Of a stretch of 64,000 bases of DNA, positions 33,965-43,163 are shown piece after piece. The notes under the pieces were generated by a model. It was given only the letters and a program-made list of their open reading frames with translations. It was not told where the DNA came from and ran no database searches. The stretch is taken from contig DASTCX010000040.1 in NCBI GenBank assembly GCA_035710745.1, positions 30,333-94,332 on the forward strand, written 5' to 3'. Positions within the stretch are counted from its first letter, which is position 1. Each line of letters starts with the position of its first letter. The position numbers and the translations under genes are program-made. Source of the stretch: Candidatus Eremiobacteraceae bacterium. Lineage in GTDB: Bacteria; Vulcanimicrobiota; Vulcanimicrobiia; Eremiobacterales; Eremiobacteraceae.

Positions 33965-36736
33965 GTGATGCCGCCGGAAGCCGAGCGTCAAGCTCAGGAT
34001 CCTGTCGCCATGCCTACTGGCACGGTGACGTTTCTCTTTTCCGACATCGAGGGCAGTACGCATCGCTGGGAGCACCATCACGCCGGGATGACCGAGGCGA
34101 TCGCGCGGCACGACGCACTCATCCGCGGCGAGATCGAGCGACACGGCGGCTTCGTCTTCAAGACGGTAGGCGACGCGTTCTGCGCGGCGTTCAGCACGCC
34201 GCGGCAAGCAGTTCAAGCGGCGTTTGCCTGCCAGCGACGCATGCACGCGGAAAATTTCTCTTCGGTCGGCGGTCTCCGCGTGCGGATGGGCATTCACGTC
34301 GGCACCGCAGTTGAGCGCGACTCGGACTACTACGGGCCGACGGTCAATCGCGTCGCGCGACTCATGTCCATCGGGCACGGTGGCCAAGTGCTCGTGAGCA
34401 ACGCAGTGAGAGAATCTGTCGCGAACAGTCTGCCCGGCGGCACATCGCTCGTCGATCTCGGCCTGCGCCGGCTCAAGGACTTGATGCAGCCGGAGCGCGT
34501 GTGGCAAGTATCCGGCGGCGGATTGCCGTCGGATTTCGCACCGCTAGCATCGCTCGACGCAAGGCCCAACAATCTGCCGGTGCAGCGCACCGCCCTGCTC
34601 GGGCGCGAGCACGACTTGGCGTTCGTGAAAGACCTGGTGACCGCGCACCGGCTCGTCACCGTCTCTGGTGCAGGCGGAGTCGGCAAGACGAGGCTCGCGT
34701 TGCAGGTCGGCGCCGACCTCATCGACCGCTACGAGCGCGGCGTCTGGTTCGCGGATCTGTCGCGTATCTCGGACGGCGGTTTGACGCCCAGCGTCATCGC
34801 ACAAGCGTTGGACGTGAGCCAGTCGGGTGACTCCATCGAATCTTCGCTCCTGCAAGCCCTGAAGAACAGGGAGCTGCTGCTGATCCTCGACAACTGCGAG
34901 CACCTGCTCGACGCGGTCGCGCCGCTCGTCGACGCGATCTTGGAATCCTGTCCGCAAGTCCATGTCGTGGCCACCTCCCGCCAATCGCTCGGCGTCGCCG
35001 GAGAGTTCTTGCACCGGCTTCCCTCGCTCTCGGTGCCCGACGCATCGTCGATCCCCACAGCGGACGAAGCGCGAAGTCATGGGGCGACCGCGTTGTTCGT
35101 AGAACGCGCGACGGCCGCCGATAGCCGCTTCGCCTTATCCGACGACACGGCACCGATCGTCGCAGACATCTGCCGGCGCCTTGATGGGATTCCGTTGGCC
35201 ATCGAACTCGCAGCGGCGCGCATCAAAGTGCTTTCGCTGCCGAATCTGGCGAAACGACTGGACGAACGCTTCAAAGTCCTCACCGGAGGCAACCGTACCG
35301 CGTTGCCGCGCCAGAAGACGCTCTTGGCGCTCATCGAGTGGAGCTACGGGCTACTTGACGTGCGTGAGCAGACGCTCTTCAATCGCCTAGGCGTTTTCGC
35401 TGGCGGATTCACCCTGGACGCGGCGGCAGCTGTCTGCTCGGACGGAAGCGTCGACGGCGCAGAAGTCCTCGACCTTCTCTCGTCGTTGGCCGACAAGTCA
35501 CTTGTCCTTGCGGAAACCGGCAGCGACAGCGAGCGTTACCGTCTTCTCGAATCCACTCGTGCCTACGCGATCGAGAAATTGTCGGAAGCCGGCGACGGCG
35601 ACACGTTCGCACGGCGCCATGCTGAATTCTTCCAAGATTTTGCGAATGCAGCGAAGGCCACGCATCGCGCGCAGGCGGCAGAGTCTTGGCTCGCTCGGCA
35701 AGAGGCTGAAACCGCCAACCTGCGAAGCGCGCTGAGCTGGTCGCTCCAACAAGCTAACGACATCGTGATCGGCGCTGCGATCGCGGGCTCGAGCGTACGG
35801 CTGTGGCAGGCCATGGGCCTGTCCGCCGAAGCTCGGAGATGGGCAACGCTCGCGCTGGAAAGTCTGCCCAGGCCGGCACGACCCGATCTGCACGCCGATC
35901 TGTTACTTGCGCTCGTTCTCCTGGGGTCCGGCGAACAGATCTACGAGATGGCCGTCCGCGCGCAAGAATTGTACGAGCAACACGACGACGTTGCCGGTAC
36001 TGCTGACGCGCTGTACAGCGTGGCTTGGCACAGTCATCTGGCCGGCCGGGATGCGGCGGCTGACACAGCGATTGCGCGGGCGTCGGACATATACCGTACG
36101 GTCGGCCCCGAACTTGCGCTCGCGAAATGCATCAACTTGCGAGCGGTCTTCGCGGATCGCCACCATGACCGCAGCGCCGCACGGACTCTGTACCGCGAGG
36201 CGCTCGAGATGTTCCGTGCGCTCGGCGATGAGCGCCGCGTGGGCGGCACACTCACGAATCTTGGCGCGAACGAGAACCACTCGGGCGATCACGAAGCGGC
36301 CGAGCGGACCAATTCCGAAGCGTTAGCGATCCTGTCGCGCAAGAAGAACGTGGAAGACCTGGTGATCCTGTACGGCAACATCGTGATAACGCGCGTCTGG
36401 CTTGGGGACATCATCGGAGCGCGTGACGCCGGCCGAGCAGGATTGCGACTCGCACGTGAAACGGGCGACGAGCGTTACGTCGCAGAATTGCTTCTTGATC
36501 TCGGCAGCGTCGCTGCGTGCAGCGGTCAGACGGTGAAGGCGGGTCGCCTGCTCGGATACGCGACGAGGCAGCTCGAGTCGCTCGGTCTCGGACGCATCGT
36601 AGAGCATCGCGAAAGCGGTGGCGTGATCAAGGAGAAACTCGAAGCACTTCTGGAAGCCGCGGAGATCCACCGTATCACGTCCGAAGGTGCTGCGTGGTCG
36701 GAAGATCAGGCGTTCGAAGAAGCGATGAAGGCCTAG
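33965..36736 (+). CDS. class III adenylyl cyclase / STAND ATPase / TPR regulator (paralogue 2)
   Basis: 923 residues with the same layout as paralogue 1. Cyclase residues D27 (FSDIEGST), D70 (GDAF) and N/R in TVNRVARLM are kept. Walker A is GAGGVGKT and Walker B LLLILDNCEHLL. The TPR part is more divergent, with ending EGAAWSEDQAFEEAMKA matching the end of paralogue 1. The first 37 codons and about 50 bp of leader are almost identical to paralogue 1, the rest much less, which suggests either strong constraint or recent gene conversion at the 5' end. It likely heads an operon with the two genes downstream; the next ATG is 9 bp after the stop. Confidence 0.88.
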   Translation: MMPPEAERQAQDPVAMPTGTVTFLFSDIEGSTHRWEHHHAGMTEAIARHDALIRGEIERHGGFVFKTVGDAFCAAFSTPRQAVQAAFACQRRMHAENFSSVGGLRVRMGIHVGTAVERDSDYYGPTVNRVARLMSIGHGGQVLVSNAVRESVANSLPGGTSLVDLGLRRLKDLMQPERVWQVSGGGLPSDFAPLASLDARPNNLPVQRTALLGREHDLAFVKDLVTAHRLVTVSGAGGVGKTRLALQVGADLIDRYERGVWFADLSRISDGGLTPSVIAQALDVSQSGDSIESSLLQALKNRELLLILDNCEHLLDAVAPLVDAILESCPQVHVVATSRQSLGVAGEFLHRLPSLSVPDASSIPTADEARSHGATALFVERATAADSRFALSDDTAPIVADICRRLDGIPLAIELAAARIKVLSLPNLAKRLDERFKVLTGGNRTALPRQKTLLALIEWSYGLLDVREQTLFNRLGVFAGGFTLDAAAAVCSDGSVDGAEVLDLLSSLADKSLVLAETGSDSERYRLLESTRAYAIEKLSEAGDGDTFARRHAEFFQDFANAAKATHRAQAAESWLARQEAETANLRSALSWSLQQANDIVIGAAIAGSSVRLWQAMGLSAEARRWATLALESLPRPARPDLHADLLLALVLLGSGEQIYEMAVRAQELYEQHDDVAGTADALYSVAWHSHLAGRDAAADTAIARASDIYRTVGPELALAKCINLRAVFADRHHDRSAARTLYREALEMFRALGDERRVGGTLTNLGANENHSGDHEAAERTNSEALAILSRKKNVEDLVILYGNIVITRVWLGDIIGARDAGRAGLRLARETGDERYVAELLLDLGSVAACSGQTVKAGRLLGYATRQLESLGLGRIVEHRESGGVIKEKLEALLEAAEIHRITSEGAAWSEDQAFEEAMKA

Positions 36737-36744
36737 GAGTTCAC

Positions 36745-37158
36745 ATGAAGCGCAGCATCGTCTTGACCACCACGTCTCTGCTCGCGATCATCTTACTCTC
36801 GCTTCACTTGACGGATGACATCGTCTACGGGACCGATAGGGCACCGGCTATAAATGTCGCGGCGATCGCCATCCTCGTCGTCTGGTTATACGGAACGCTG
36901 ATCCTCGGCGAGCGGCGATCGGGGCACGCCATCATGCTCCTCGGATCGATCGTCGGCATCGGGGTCTTCACAATTCACGTGATTAGAGTGGGCGGACTGC
37001 CGGCCGGCGCGCTGGCGCAGTCCAGTGGAGTGTTCTTCTTCGTTTGGACCCTGCTCGCGCTCGCTGTGACCTCCGTCTTCTCCGCCATCCTTTCGGTGTA
37101 TGGGTTATGGAATCTGCGACGTTCAACGACGCCGGATGCTAATCCAACCGGTTCTTAG
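36745..37158 (+). CDS. four-helix membrane protein of unknown function
   Basis: 137 residues. The start is supported by AGGAG at 36735-36739, within the stop codon of the cyclase gene. Four hydrophobic segments are visible: SIVLTTTSLLAIILLSLHL, INVAAIAILVVWLYGTLIL, HAIMLLGSIVGIGVFTIHV and VFFFVWTLLALAVTSVFSAIL. Only a short charged tail follows. The tight link to the cyclase-ATPase gene suggests a membrane partner or target in the same response, but no family was recognised. Confidence 0.78.
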   Translation: MKRSIVLTTTSLLAIILLSLHLTDDIVYGTDRAPAINVAAIAILVVWLYGTLILGERRSGHAIMLLGSIVGIGVFTIHVIRVGGLPAGALAQSSGVFFFVWTLLALAVTSVFSAILSVYGLWNLRRSTTPDANPTGS

Positions 37159-37227
37159 ATCGAGTTCGAGGCCACCCAACATCGGAAGTGAGGAAACCCC
37201 GAGGCGGGAGCCTAAGTCACCGATGCG

Positions 37228-38127
37228 ATGGCTAGGCGGAGACGGTTCGTCTGGGCATGGTGGGTCGGCGGTATTATCGCCGTCCTCATCATAGCGGCGT
37301 ACGTTGACCTCAAATATATCTCGTTCATTGTCGCACGAACGAACAACACACTTAGCCCTGGTGCGGTTGGAAGGCTCGAGCCGTTCAGCGTCGCTTGCTT
37401 CCCGACGAGCGTCGAAGCCGACACATATTTCGGTGCGCGCTTTCGTCGCGACGTTGATGCGCAGCGACGTTTGCTTCAGAACGCGATTATCTTAGATCAA
37501 GGCACCCGCGTGACCGCGCTCAACGTTGGCGGTTATCTCGAGGGGCAGTTGCTGATCAAGGTCATCGAAGGCGACCACCGCGGTCGTGACTGTTGGATAA
37601 ACACCGACTCGCAGTTCGCTGATATCGCAAGACCCGGGGTCCAAGGTTGGGCATGTCTCGACAAGGCTGGCGTCGACCAGCTGCTTGACGATCTACGTGG
37701 ATTTGACGCGACAAAAGACCCTCGGATGAGAAAACGGCTCCTCGCGGATGCCCATCGCCGAATCGACTCGATTGAAGAGTCCGCCGCGTGTCCGGATAGC
37801 GCGGTCCCAGATGATTTCACGCTAGCGACAGCCTGGGCGGCTGCGGACGACATTCGCCTCGCGAACGCCGCCCACAAGGGCCGGGCAGACCCTTGCGGCA
37901 TGGATTCGGAACGGGTCAACCTCGCTTCGACGTGGGTGATGGTCTACTACCATTGGAAAAACGCCGATCGAGAGGTGCTCGAAGCGACGCTGGCCGCCTT
38001 CAGGTCATCCGCTGCGTCTTTGTCTCTCACCCTTCCCGCACTGACGGTGGACGACCAAACGGCGTGGCGTTTCGAGTCGGATCAAAAAGCGCGCGAAGAC
38101 GCACGAAGTATGGGCTTGCCTTGCTGA
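37228..38127 (+). CDS. membrane-anchored exported protein of unknown function
   Basis: 299 residues. A basic N-terminus and one transmembrane helix (FVWAWWVGGIIAVLIIAAYVDL) anchor it. The large remainder contains three or more cysteines (FSVACFP, GRDCWI, ACPDSAV) and a strand-rich middle (GTRVTALNVGGYLEGQLLIKVIEGDHRGRDCWI), which is the pattern of a bacterial SH3-like domain, then a helical C-terminus ending in cysteine. No catalytic motif is apparent. It follows the four-helix protein in the same direction. Confidence 0.7.
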   Translation: MARRRRFVWAWWVGGIIAVLIIAAYVDLKYISFIVARTNNTLSPGAVGRLEPFSVACFPTSVEADTYFGARFRRDVDAQRRLLQNAIILDQGTRVTALNVGGYLEGQLLIKVIEGDHRGRDCWINTDSQFADIARPGVQGWACLDKAGVDQLLDDLRGFDATKDPRMRKRLLADAHRRIDSIEESAACPDSAVPDDFTLATAWAAADDIRLANAAHKGRADPCGMDSERVNLASTWVMVYYHWKNADREVLEATLAAFRSSAASLSLTLPALTVDDQTAWRFESDQKAREDARSMGLPC

Positions 38128-38203
38128 ACCTTCATATTAACGTGTCCGCAACGAGCCTACCAAGGCGATCGCTTTACGTCATAGAATTGGGACCGTTGCT
38201 ATC

Positions 38204-39445
38204 ATGAGCCGACGTGCATCCATTATTAGCCTTCTTGTCGCAGTCAGTCTGACTCAGTTTGGGGCCAGCACCGCGCGCGCCAGCTCGCATTCCTCGACCC
38301 TCGCAGTTCTATATACGTTCACGGGAAACGCAGACGGCGGGGCTCCGTACGGTTCGCTCCTACTCTACCGCGGCAATATCTACGGCACGACCTCCGTCGG
38401 CGGAGATATGAGTGTTTGTTCCAGCACCGGCTGCGGTACGGTCTACAAGATCGATAGTCAAGGCAACGAGTCCGTGATTCACGCGTTTAGTGGGCCACCT
38501 ACGGACGGGAGCGTGCCCGTTGCGGGCCTTATACGCGATTCTGCCGGGGATTTGTTTGGAACTACTAAGTCCGGCGGCGCAAATGACTCCGGCACCGTGT
38601 TCGAGATAGACGCACAAGGTGTGGAGCATGTCCTTTACAGCTTCTGCCCCACTCATTATCCATATTGCCCTGACGGCAGCTCGCCTGTGGCGGCGCTCAT
38701 TATGGACCGCCGCGGTGACTTGTTCGGCACGACGTTAGGCGGCGGAAGCTCGGCTGGCTTGTGTGATCCGGGGGTGTTTTTCGGTTGCGGTCTCGTCTTT
38801 GAGGTGCAGCCCGGGATAGGAGAGCGCACGCTCTATCAGTTCACGGGAGCTCCGGACGGAATGGGGCCGGATGGGCCACTCATCCGAGATGCGGTGGGGA
38901 ACCTCTATGGAACGACCGGAACCGGCGGCATAAATAGCGCGCAATGCGGTGGCGCGTACGCAGGATGCGGCACGATCTATCGTCTCTCGAAAACTGGTAA
39001 AGAGATGATCATCCACCGATTCCGCGGGAGCGACGGCGATGGGCCAAGCTCAAGCCTTATGGAGAACGCATCCGGCACCATCGTCGGCACAACATTGCAG
39101 GGTGGACAATGGAACAACGGTGTCGTCTACACGATCGGCGGGTACGTGCACCCGTCGCTTGTGCTCCACTCATTCAATGGCTCCGACGGCAGTTTTCCTG
39201 AAGGAGGCCTCACACTCGCGTCGTCGGGGAATTTCTTCGGGACTACGAACGGAGGGGATTTCTATCAGGGCAACGTGTTTGAGATGACTCCCAACGGACA
39301 GGAGACGATTCTCGTATCCTTCACAGGTCGCAACGGTGCTGGCCCAACTGGTACGCTCGTTGCCGACAAAGCCGGCAATCTTTATGGGGTCGCCGCTACC
39401 GGCGGCGCTCGTCTCCAAGGCGAGGTATTCCGGGTGACGCCTTAG
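38204..39445 (+). CDS. exported GloVer-repeat beta-propeller protein
   Basis: 413 residues. The signal peptide covers about 1-27. Seven repeats built on GNIYGTTSVGG, GDLFGTTKSGG, GDLFGTTLGGG, GNLYGTTGTGG, GTIVGTTLQGG, GNFFGTTNGGD and GNLYGVAATGG form a seven-bladed propeller like the protein at 2869-4158. Cysteine pairs in blades 1, 3 and 4 may be disulfide-bonded. It is the second GloVer protein in the window and is not close to the first, so these are dispersed paralogues. A bidirectional terminator follows. Confidence 0.85.
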   Translation: MSRRASIISLLVAVSLTQFGASTARASSHSSTLAVLYTFTGNADGGAPYGSLLLYRGNIYGTTSVGGDMSVCSSTGCGTVYKIDSQGNESVIHAFSGPPTDGSVPVAGLIRDSAGDLFGTTKSGGANDSGTVFEIDAQGVEHVLYSFCPTHYPYCPDGSSPVAALIMDRRGDLFGTTLGGGSSAGLCDPGVFFGCGLVFEVQPGIGERTLYQFTGAPDGMGPDGPLIRDAVGNLYGTTGTGGINSAQCGGAYAGCGTIYRLSKTGKEMIIHRFRGSDGDGPSSSLMENASGTIVGTTLQGGQWNNGVVYTIGGYVHPSLVLHSFNGSDGSFPEGGLTLASSGNFFGTTNGGDFYQGNVFEMTPNGQETILVSFTGRNGAGPTGTLVADKAGNLYGVAATGGARLQGEVFRVTP

Positions 39446-39477
39446 CCACCCGGTAACCGACGCCAGATTTGAAACCT

Positions 39478-39505
39478 AATGCCGCAAGCGCTTGCGGCAT
39501 TTTCG
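39478..39505 (+). terminator. bidirectional terminator between convergent genes
   Basis: AATGCCGCAAG-CG-CTTGCGGCATT is a perfect 24-bp palindrome, followed on the plus strand by TTTCGTTATT. It separates the GloVer gene from the minus-strand transporter ending at 39509. Confidence 0.75.
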
Positions 39506-39508
39506 TTA

Positions 39509-40051
39509 TTATAGGCTCGCCAGAAGCCGCAGCAGACCGCCGATCCACGACATAATCGCGGTGAGGATTGCGATGACGCCGCTGACGAGGAACATCATCG
39601 GTGTGTGAAATGCCGACCCTGCCCATAGAAATGCGAGGAACAAGAAAAACATCACGAGTGTCACCGATGCCAGCCGCGGTATGCTCGCCTTGAACGATGC
39701 AAAAGCGATCATGCCTACGACCACGGCTGCGGCAAATGCCATCCACGCGAAGTCGGCGTTGCTGTCCTTTGCAGATGCATAGAAGAACCAGTCGTAGATC
39801 GCAAAGGATGCGAATAGCAGGCCGATGACCGATTGCGCTACGCCGCCGAAAACATTGTCTGCACGAAACGCCCAATATCCCGTTATCAGCGCCCCGAGCC
39901 CGGCCGTGAATAGGCCGAACGCTATGAACGCCCCAGCATCGCGCGCGCCGGTAACAAACTCGCCTCCCACGATGAAGAGTCCCACGCCAATGCTGAAAAG
40001 TCCGAGTGGGATCATCCGAAGATCTGGAGTCGATTTCACAGTAGCACCCAT
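39509..40051 (-). CDS. GPR1/FUN34/YaaH (acetate permease) family protein
   Basis: 180 residues with six hydrophobic segments, the number typical of SatP-like carriers. MIPLGLFSIGVGLF resembles the NPAPLGL motif in the first helix, and GYWAFRADNVFGGVAQSVIGLLFASFAIYDWFF matches the G.xEFxxGNTFGxxAFxxYGxFW motif. In the family these residues form a narrow pore that passes acetate or succinate. The NPAP part is not fully kept, so the substrate may differ. It is the only gene on its transcript. Confidence 0.72.
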   Translation of the reverse strand: MGATVKSTPDLRMIPLGLFSIGVGLFIVGGEFVTGARDAGAFIAFGLFTAGLGALITGYWAFRADNVFGGVAQSVIGLLFASFAIYDWFFYASAKDSNADFAWMAFAAAVVVGMIAFASFKASIPRLASVTLVMFFLFLAFLWAGSAFHTPMMFLVSGVIAILTAIMSWIGGLLRLLASL

Positions 40052-40182
40052 GTTCGCCCTCCGGTGTTCACCGCAGCGCGGTGCGGCGAAAAGCGACGTT
40101 AGACGAATCGCAAAGATTCGTCACGCTAAAGCCGGTCGTTCGACAACGTCTTTGCAAGACCTGGCCGGGCCGCGCCCGACGC

Positions 40183-40737
40183 TTATGTCCTTTGCTTCTC
40201 GACTCCGTCGACCAGGATACCGACGATATTGTCGACGATCGGATCCGGCCTCATCTTCGGCGCTTGGTGGCGCCAGTTCATCGCAGCGCCGACCAGCGCG
40301 GAGGCGATGAGGCGAGCGCTACAATCGTTGAACGAGGGTTGGAGAAACTCGGTCACCCGGGCCTCGATGGCGCTCTCGAACTGCGGTTCGAAATCGCGAT
40401 CGACCTTGCAGTGGCTGTGCTGGCCGACGAAACCAAAGACGCTCCTGCCGACACCTTTGAGGAGCTCGCGCGTATCAGGCGCGTTCAGGGGATCTCCTTC
40501 GGAAAGTTTGGCGCCGACCTCATCGCGAGTCATGACCTCGAGCAACGCGAACTTGTCCGAGAAATGCGCGTAAAACGTCGCGCGGTTGACCGTCGCGCGT
40601 TCGGCGATGTCTTGCACGCTTATCGACTCGAAGCTCTTCTCCGCGAGCAGCGACATGAGCGCGTCGCGGATCAATTTTTGGGTACGTGTAACCCGCGGAT
40701 CGACGCGCGGCCCCTGGGCGGTTGCACTGGTAGCCAT
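40183..40737 (-). CDS. TetR-family transcriptional repressor
   Basis: 184 residues. The DNA-binding domain is residues 17-65 (TQKLIRDALMSLLAEKSFESISVQDIAERA, TVNRATFYAHFSDKFALLEVM), with the recognition helix TVNRATFYAHF typical of TetR. The C-terminal ligand domain is all helical (ALVGAAMNWRHQAPKMRPDPIVDNIVGILVDGVEK). It is divergent from the NmrA-SDR-CDGSH operon, and an inverted repeat that overlaps the operon promoter lies 23 bp upstream of its own start, so it probably represses both directions. Inducer unknown. Confidence 0.92.
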   Translation of the reverse strand: MATSATAQGPRVDPRVTRTQKLIRDALMSLLAEKSFESISVQDIAERATVNRATFYAHFSDKFALLEVMTRDEVGAKLSEGDPLNAPDTRELLKGVGRSVFGFVGQHSHCKVDRDFEPQFESAIEARVTEFLQPSFNDCSARLIASALVGAAMNWRHQAPKMRPDPIVDNIVGILVDGVEKQRT

Positions 40738-40760
40738 CAGTTCTCAGCTGTCCGTTGGAT

Positions 40761-40788
40761 AAGCGACACTTCTACCGATTTGTCGCTT
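40761..40788 (+). promoter_or_regulatory. probable TetR operator
   Basis: AAGCGACA (40761-40768), a 12-bp spacer and TGTCGCTT (40781-40788) form a perfect 8-bp-arm inverted repeat of 28 bp overall. The right arm reaches into the -35 box (TTGACG at 40787-40792), so binding would block RNA polymerase. Confidence 0.8.
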
Positions 40789-40815
40789 GACGCCCTCGCC
40801 CGACAGCCGTATTAT
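40787..40815 (+). promoter_or_regulatory. sigma70-type promoter of the NmrA-CDGSH operon
   Basis: TTGACG (40787-40792), a 17-bp spacer and TATTAT (40810-40815). The first gene starts 59 bp downstream of the -10 box. Confidence 0.75.
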
Positions 40816-40873
40816 ACCAGGCACACGATATCTATGCAACGGACGTTGCTAAAAGCAAGACTTGAGGTAAGCG

Positions 40874-41743
40874 ATGCCAAGAGCCGACCAAACCATCTTC
40901 GTCACCGGTGCGACTGGCAAACAGGGCGGAGCTGCGGCGCGCCACTTGCTGAACAAGGGATACACGGTGCGCGCGCTTACGCGCCATCCGGAAAAGCCCG
41001 CGGCCCACGATCTCGCCGCCGCAGGCGCACAGATCGTGCAGGGCGACCTCAACGACCCCTCGTCGTACCGTTCGTCGCTCGCAGGTGCGCACGGCGTCTT
41101 CTCGGTCCAGAATTTTTGGGAAAGCGGTTACGACGGCGAAGTACGAGAGGGCATCGCGCTCGCCGATGAAGCCAAAGCCGCCGGTGTCGGTCATTTCGTG
41201 TACAGCTCGGTGGCTAGCGCACAGCGCAAGACTGGGCTCTCGCACTTCGAGAGCAAATGGAAGATCGAGGAGCACATTCGCGCCATCGGCATTCCGCATA
41301 CCATCATCCGGCCCGTGTTCTTCATGGACAACTGGCAGTTCTTTGGGCTCGAGTACATTCTCGCAGGCACTCTTTCGCTGCCGCTAAACCCGGGCACAAA
41401 GCTTCAAGAGATCGCCGTCGACGATATCGGCGCGTTCGTCGCCCTGGCGTTCGAACAACCGGACCGCTGGCTTGGCCGCGAGCTCGATATCGCCGGAGAC
41501 AACCTCGCGATGTCCGACGTCGCAGCCACGTTTGGGCGAGTCATCGGCCGACCGGTGCAGTACGTCCAAATGCCGTGGGACCAGTTTCAGGCAACGGCCG
41601 GCGAAGAATACGCGAAAATGCTCAGGTGGTTCGAGGCGGTCGGATACGACGCGGACATCGCCGCAGTCCGCCGCGAGCATCCGGCGCTGCTCGATTTCGA
41701 AAGTTTTCTGAGCCGCGCCGGCTGGGCGATGGCGAAAACGTGA
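40874..41743 (+). CDS. NmrA-like NAD(P)-binding protein
   Basis: 289 residues. GATGKQGGAAARHLL starting at residue 12 is the GxxGxxG nucleotide loop, and ALTRHPEK carries the arginine used for NADP. The region VYSSVASAQRKTGLSHFESKWKIEEHI matches NmrA/QOR2-type proteins, where K follows the acceptor site. No YxxxK catalytic pair is seen at the SDR position, so it may act as a redox sensor or weak quinone reductase rather than a classic dehydrogenase. First gene of the TetR-controlled operon. Confidence 0.88.
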   Translation: MPRADQTIFVTGATGKQGGAAARHLLNKGYTVRALTRHPEKPAAHDLAAAGAQIVQGDLNDPSSYRSSLAGAHGVFSVQNFWESGYDGEVREGIALADEAKAAGVGHFVYSSVASAQRKTGLSHFESKWKIEEHIRAIGIPHTIIRPVFFMDNWQFFGLEYILAGTLSLPLNPGTKLQEIAVDDIGAFVALAFEQPDRWLGRELDIAGDNLAMSDVAATFGRVIGRPVQYVQMPWDQFQATAGEEYAKMLRWFEAVGYDADIAAVRREHPALLDFESFLSRAGWAMAKT

Positions 41744-41755
41744 GGAGGACAGGAG

Positions 41756-42445
41756 TTGCCTAAAGTCAGCATGCTCGTGGGCTATGGCCCCGGCACCGGC
41801 GTCAAGCTGGCGGAGAAATTCGGTGGAGAGGGATTTTCGGTCGCTCTCATCGGGCGCGATGAGAATCGACTCAACGCGGGCGTCTCGGCCCTCAAGGCCA
41901 AGAATATCAATGCGCTCGCGGTTACCGCTGACGCCGGAGATCCGGCGTCGATCCGTGCGGCCGTCCGCAAGGTGCGGTCTGAAGTGGGGCCGATCACCAT
42001 TCTACACTGGAACGCGTATGGTGGCGTGGACGTGAGCGACGTGTTTGCCGCCGACCAAGCGACGTTAGACAAAGTGTTCGATGTGGCAGTATTCGGGTTG
42101 ATCGCGGCTACGGACGAAGCGCTTCCCGATCTGAAACGAAACGGCGAGGGCGCTGTGCTCGTGTCGAACGGTGCATTCGGCCTGGTATCGCCTCAGGTAG
42201 ACGAGGCCGTCATCAATCTGCATGTCATGGGCCTCGCGCTTTCGAGTGCGGCGAAACATAAAGTGGTCGGATTGCTCGAGCAGCGGCTAAAAGGCGAAGG
42301 CGTGTACGTCGGTGAGGTCATGGTATACCGCGCGATAAACACCACCGGTTCGACCAACGCCGACCTCGTCGATCCTGCCGTCATCGCCGAAAGGCATTGG
42401 GAGATCTATAAAGCTCGCGGTGAGACCCGAGCTGAGGTCAAATAG
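41756..42445 (+). CDS. atypical short-chain dehydrogenase/reductase-fold protein
   Basis: 229 residues from TTG 41756, with GGAGG at 41745-41749. GYGPGTGVKLAEKF (9-22) replaces the normal TGxxxGxG loop. The catalytic YxxxK is absent: after VLVSNGAFGLVSPQVDEAV there is no tyrosine-lysine pair at the right distance. WNAYGG may stand for the NAG motif. It therefore has an SDR fold with a probably non-standard or lost activity. It follows the NmrA gene by 12 bp. Confidence 0.8.
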   Translation: MPKVSMLVGYGPGTGVKLAEKFGGEGFSVALIGRDENRLNAGVSALKAKNINALAVTADAGDPASIRAAVRKVRSEVGPITILHWNAYGGVDVSDVFAADQATLDKVFDVAVFGLIAATDEALPDLKRNGEGAVLVSNGAFGLVSPQVDEAVINLHVMGLALSSAAKHKVVGLLEQRLKGEGVYVGEVMVYRAINTTGSTNADLVDPAVIAERHWEIYKARGETRAEVK

Positions 42446-42467
42446 TCGACCTGCGGAAAAATGTGAG

Positions 42468-43160
42468 ATGGACGACCAGGCCAACATCAAGGTCTCAAAG
42501 GATGGACCGTACCTCGTCTACGGCGGACTTCCGCTTGGGATTGAAACGATCGGCACGAATAGCGAGGGCGGCTCTTGGACTTGGGACACAGGTCCGGCCG
42601 TAAAAGCACCCGAGCAGTACGCGTTGTGCCGCTGTGGGCAGTCGACGAACAAGCCGTTTTGCGACGGATCCCACAAACGCGTCGGCTTTGACGGAACCGA
42701 AACTGCCTCGCGCGAGCCGTTCGAACGCGAGGCCGAGGCGACTGACGGACCGACGATGACGCTCTACGACGATCGCCCGCTTTGCGCGTACGCCCGCTTT
42801 TGCGACAACGCGGGAACTATCTGGACGCTGATCGAGCGGACGGACGACAAAGAAGTACGACGCATCGTCTCGCACGAGGCGACGCATTGCCCTTCGGGGC
42901 GGCTAGTCGTCCGAGATCGCGATACGGGTGAGGTCGTCGAACCGCAGCTGACACCGTCGATTTCGCTGGTCGAAGATCCCGCGATGCAGTGCAGCGGGCC
43001 GCTTTGGGTACGTGGAGGCGTGAGAGTGGAGAGCGCCGATGGTCAGCAGTACGAGATACGCAACCGCGTGACGCTCTGCCGGTGCGGTGCATCGCAGAAC
43101 AAGCCGTTTTGCGACGGCTCGCACGCCGACATCGGATTTAACGACGGGCTGACGAAGTAA
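42468..43160 (+). CDS. double CDGSH iron-sulfur protein
   Basis: 230 residues from ATG 42468; GTG at 42420 would overlap the previous gene. It has two full CDGSH 2Fe-2S sites, C54-C56-C65-H69 (CRCGQSTNKPFCDGSH) and C204-C206-C215-H219 (CRCGASQNKPFCDGSH). The linking region contains further cysteines (CAYARFCD, HCPSGRL, MQCSG) like the Fer4-related module seen in some bacterial multi-CDGSH proteins. These clusters are redox- and pH-labile, and the protein is probably a cytosolic redox or iron-sulfur transfer factor. It lies 22 bp after the SDR-like gene. Confidence 0.93.
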   Translation: MDDQANIKVSKDGPYLVYGGLPLGIETIGTNSEGGSWTWDTGPAVKAPEQYALCRCGQSTNKPFCDGSHKRVGFDGTETASREPFEREAEATDGPTMTLYDDRPLCAYARFCDNAGTIWTLIERTDDKEVRRIVSHEATHCPSGRLVVRDRDTGEVVEPQLTPSISLVEDPAMQCSGPLWVRGGVRVESADGQQYEIRNRVTLCRCGASQNKPFCDGSHADIGFNDGLTK

Positions 43161-43163
43161 CGG

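Noticed and set aside
33800..34507. Long N-terminal extension of the propeller lipoprotein
   Set aside because: The extension is the antisense of the cyclase gene and lies ahead of a clear signal peptide at 33799, so the true start is there.
39396..39875. 159-codon minus-strand frame
   Set aside because: It overlaps the convergent ends of two better genes and their terminator; the protein is arginine-rich without motifs.
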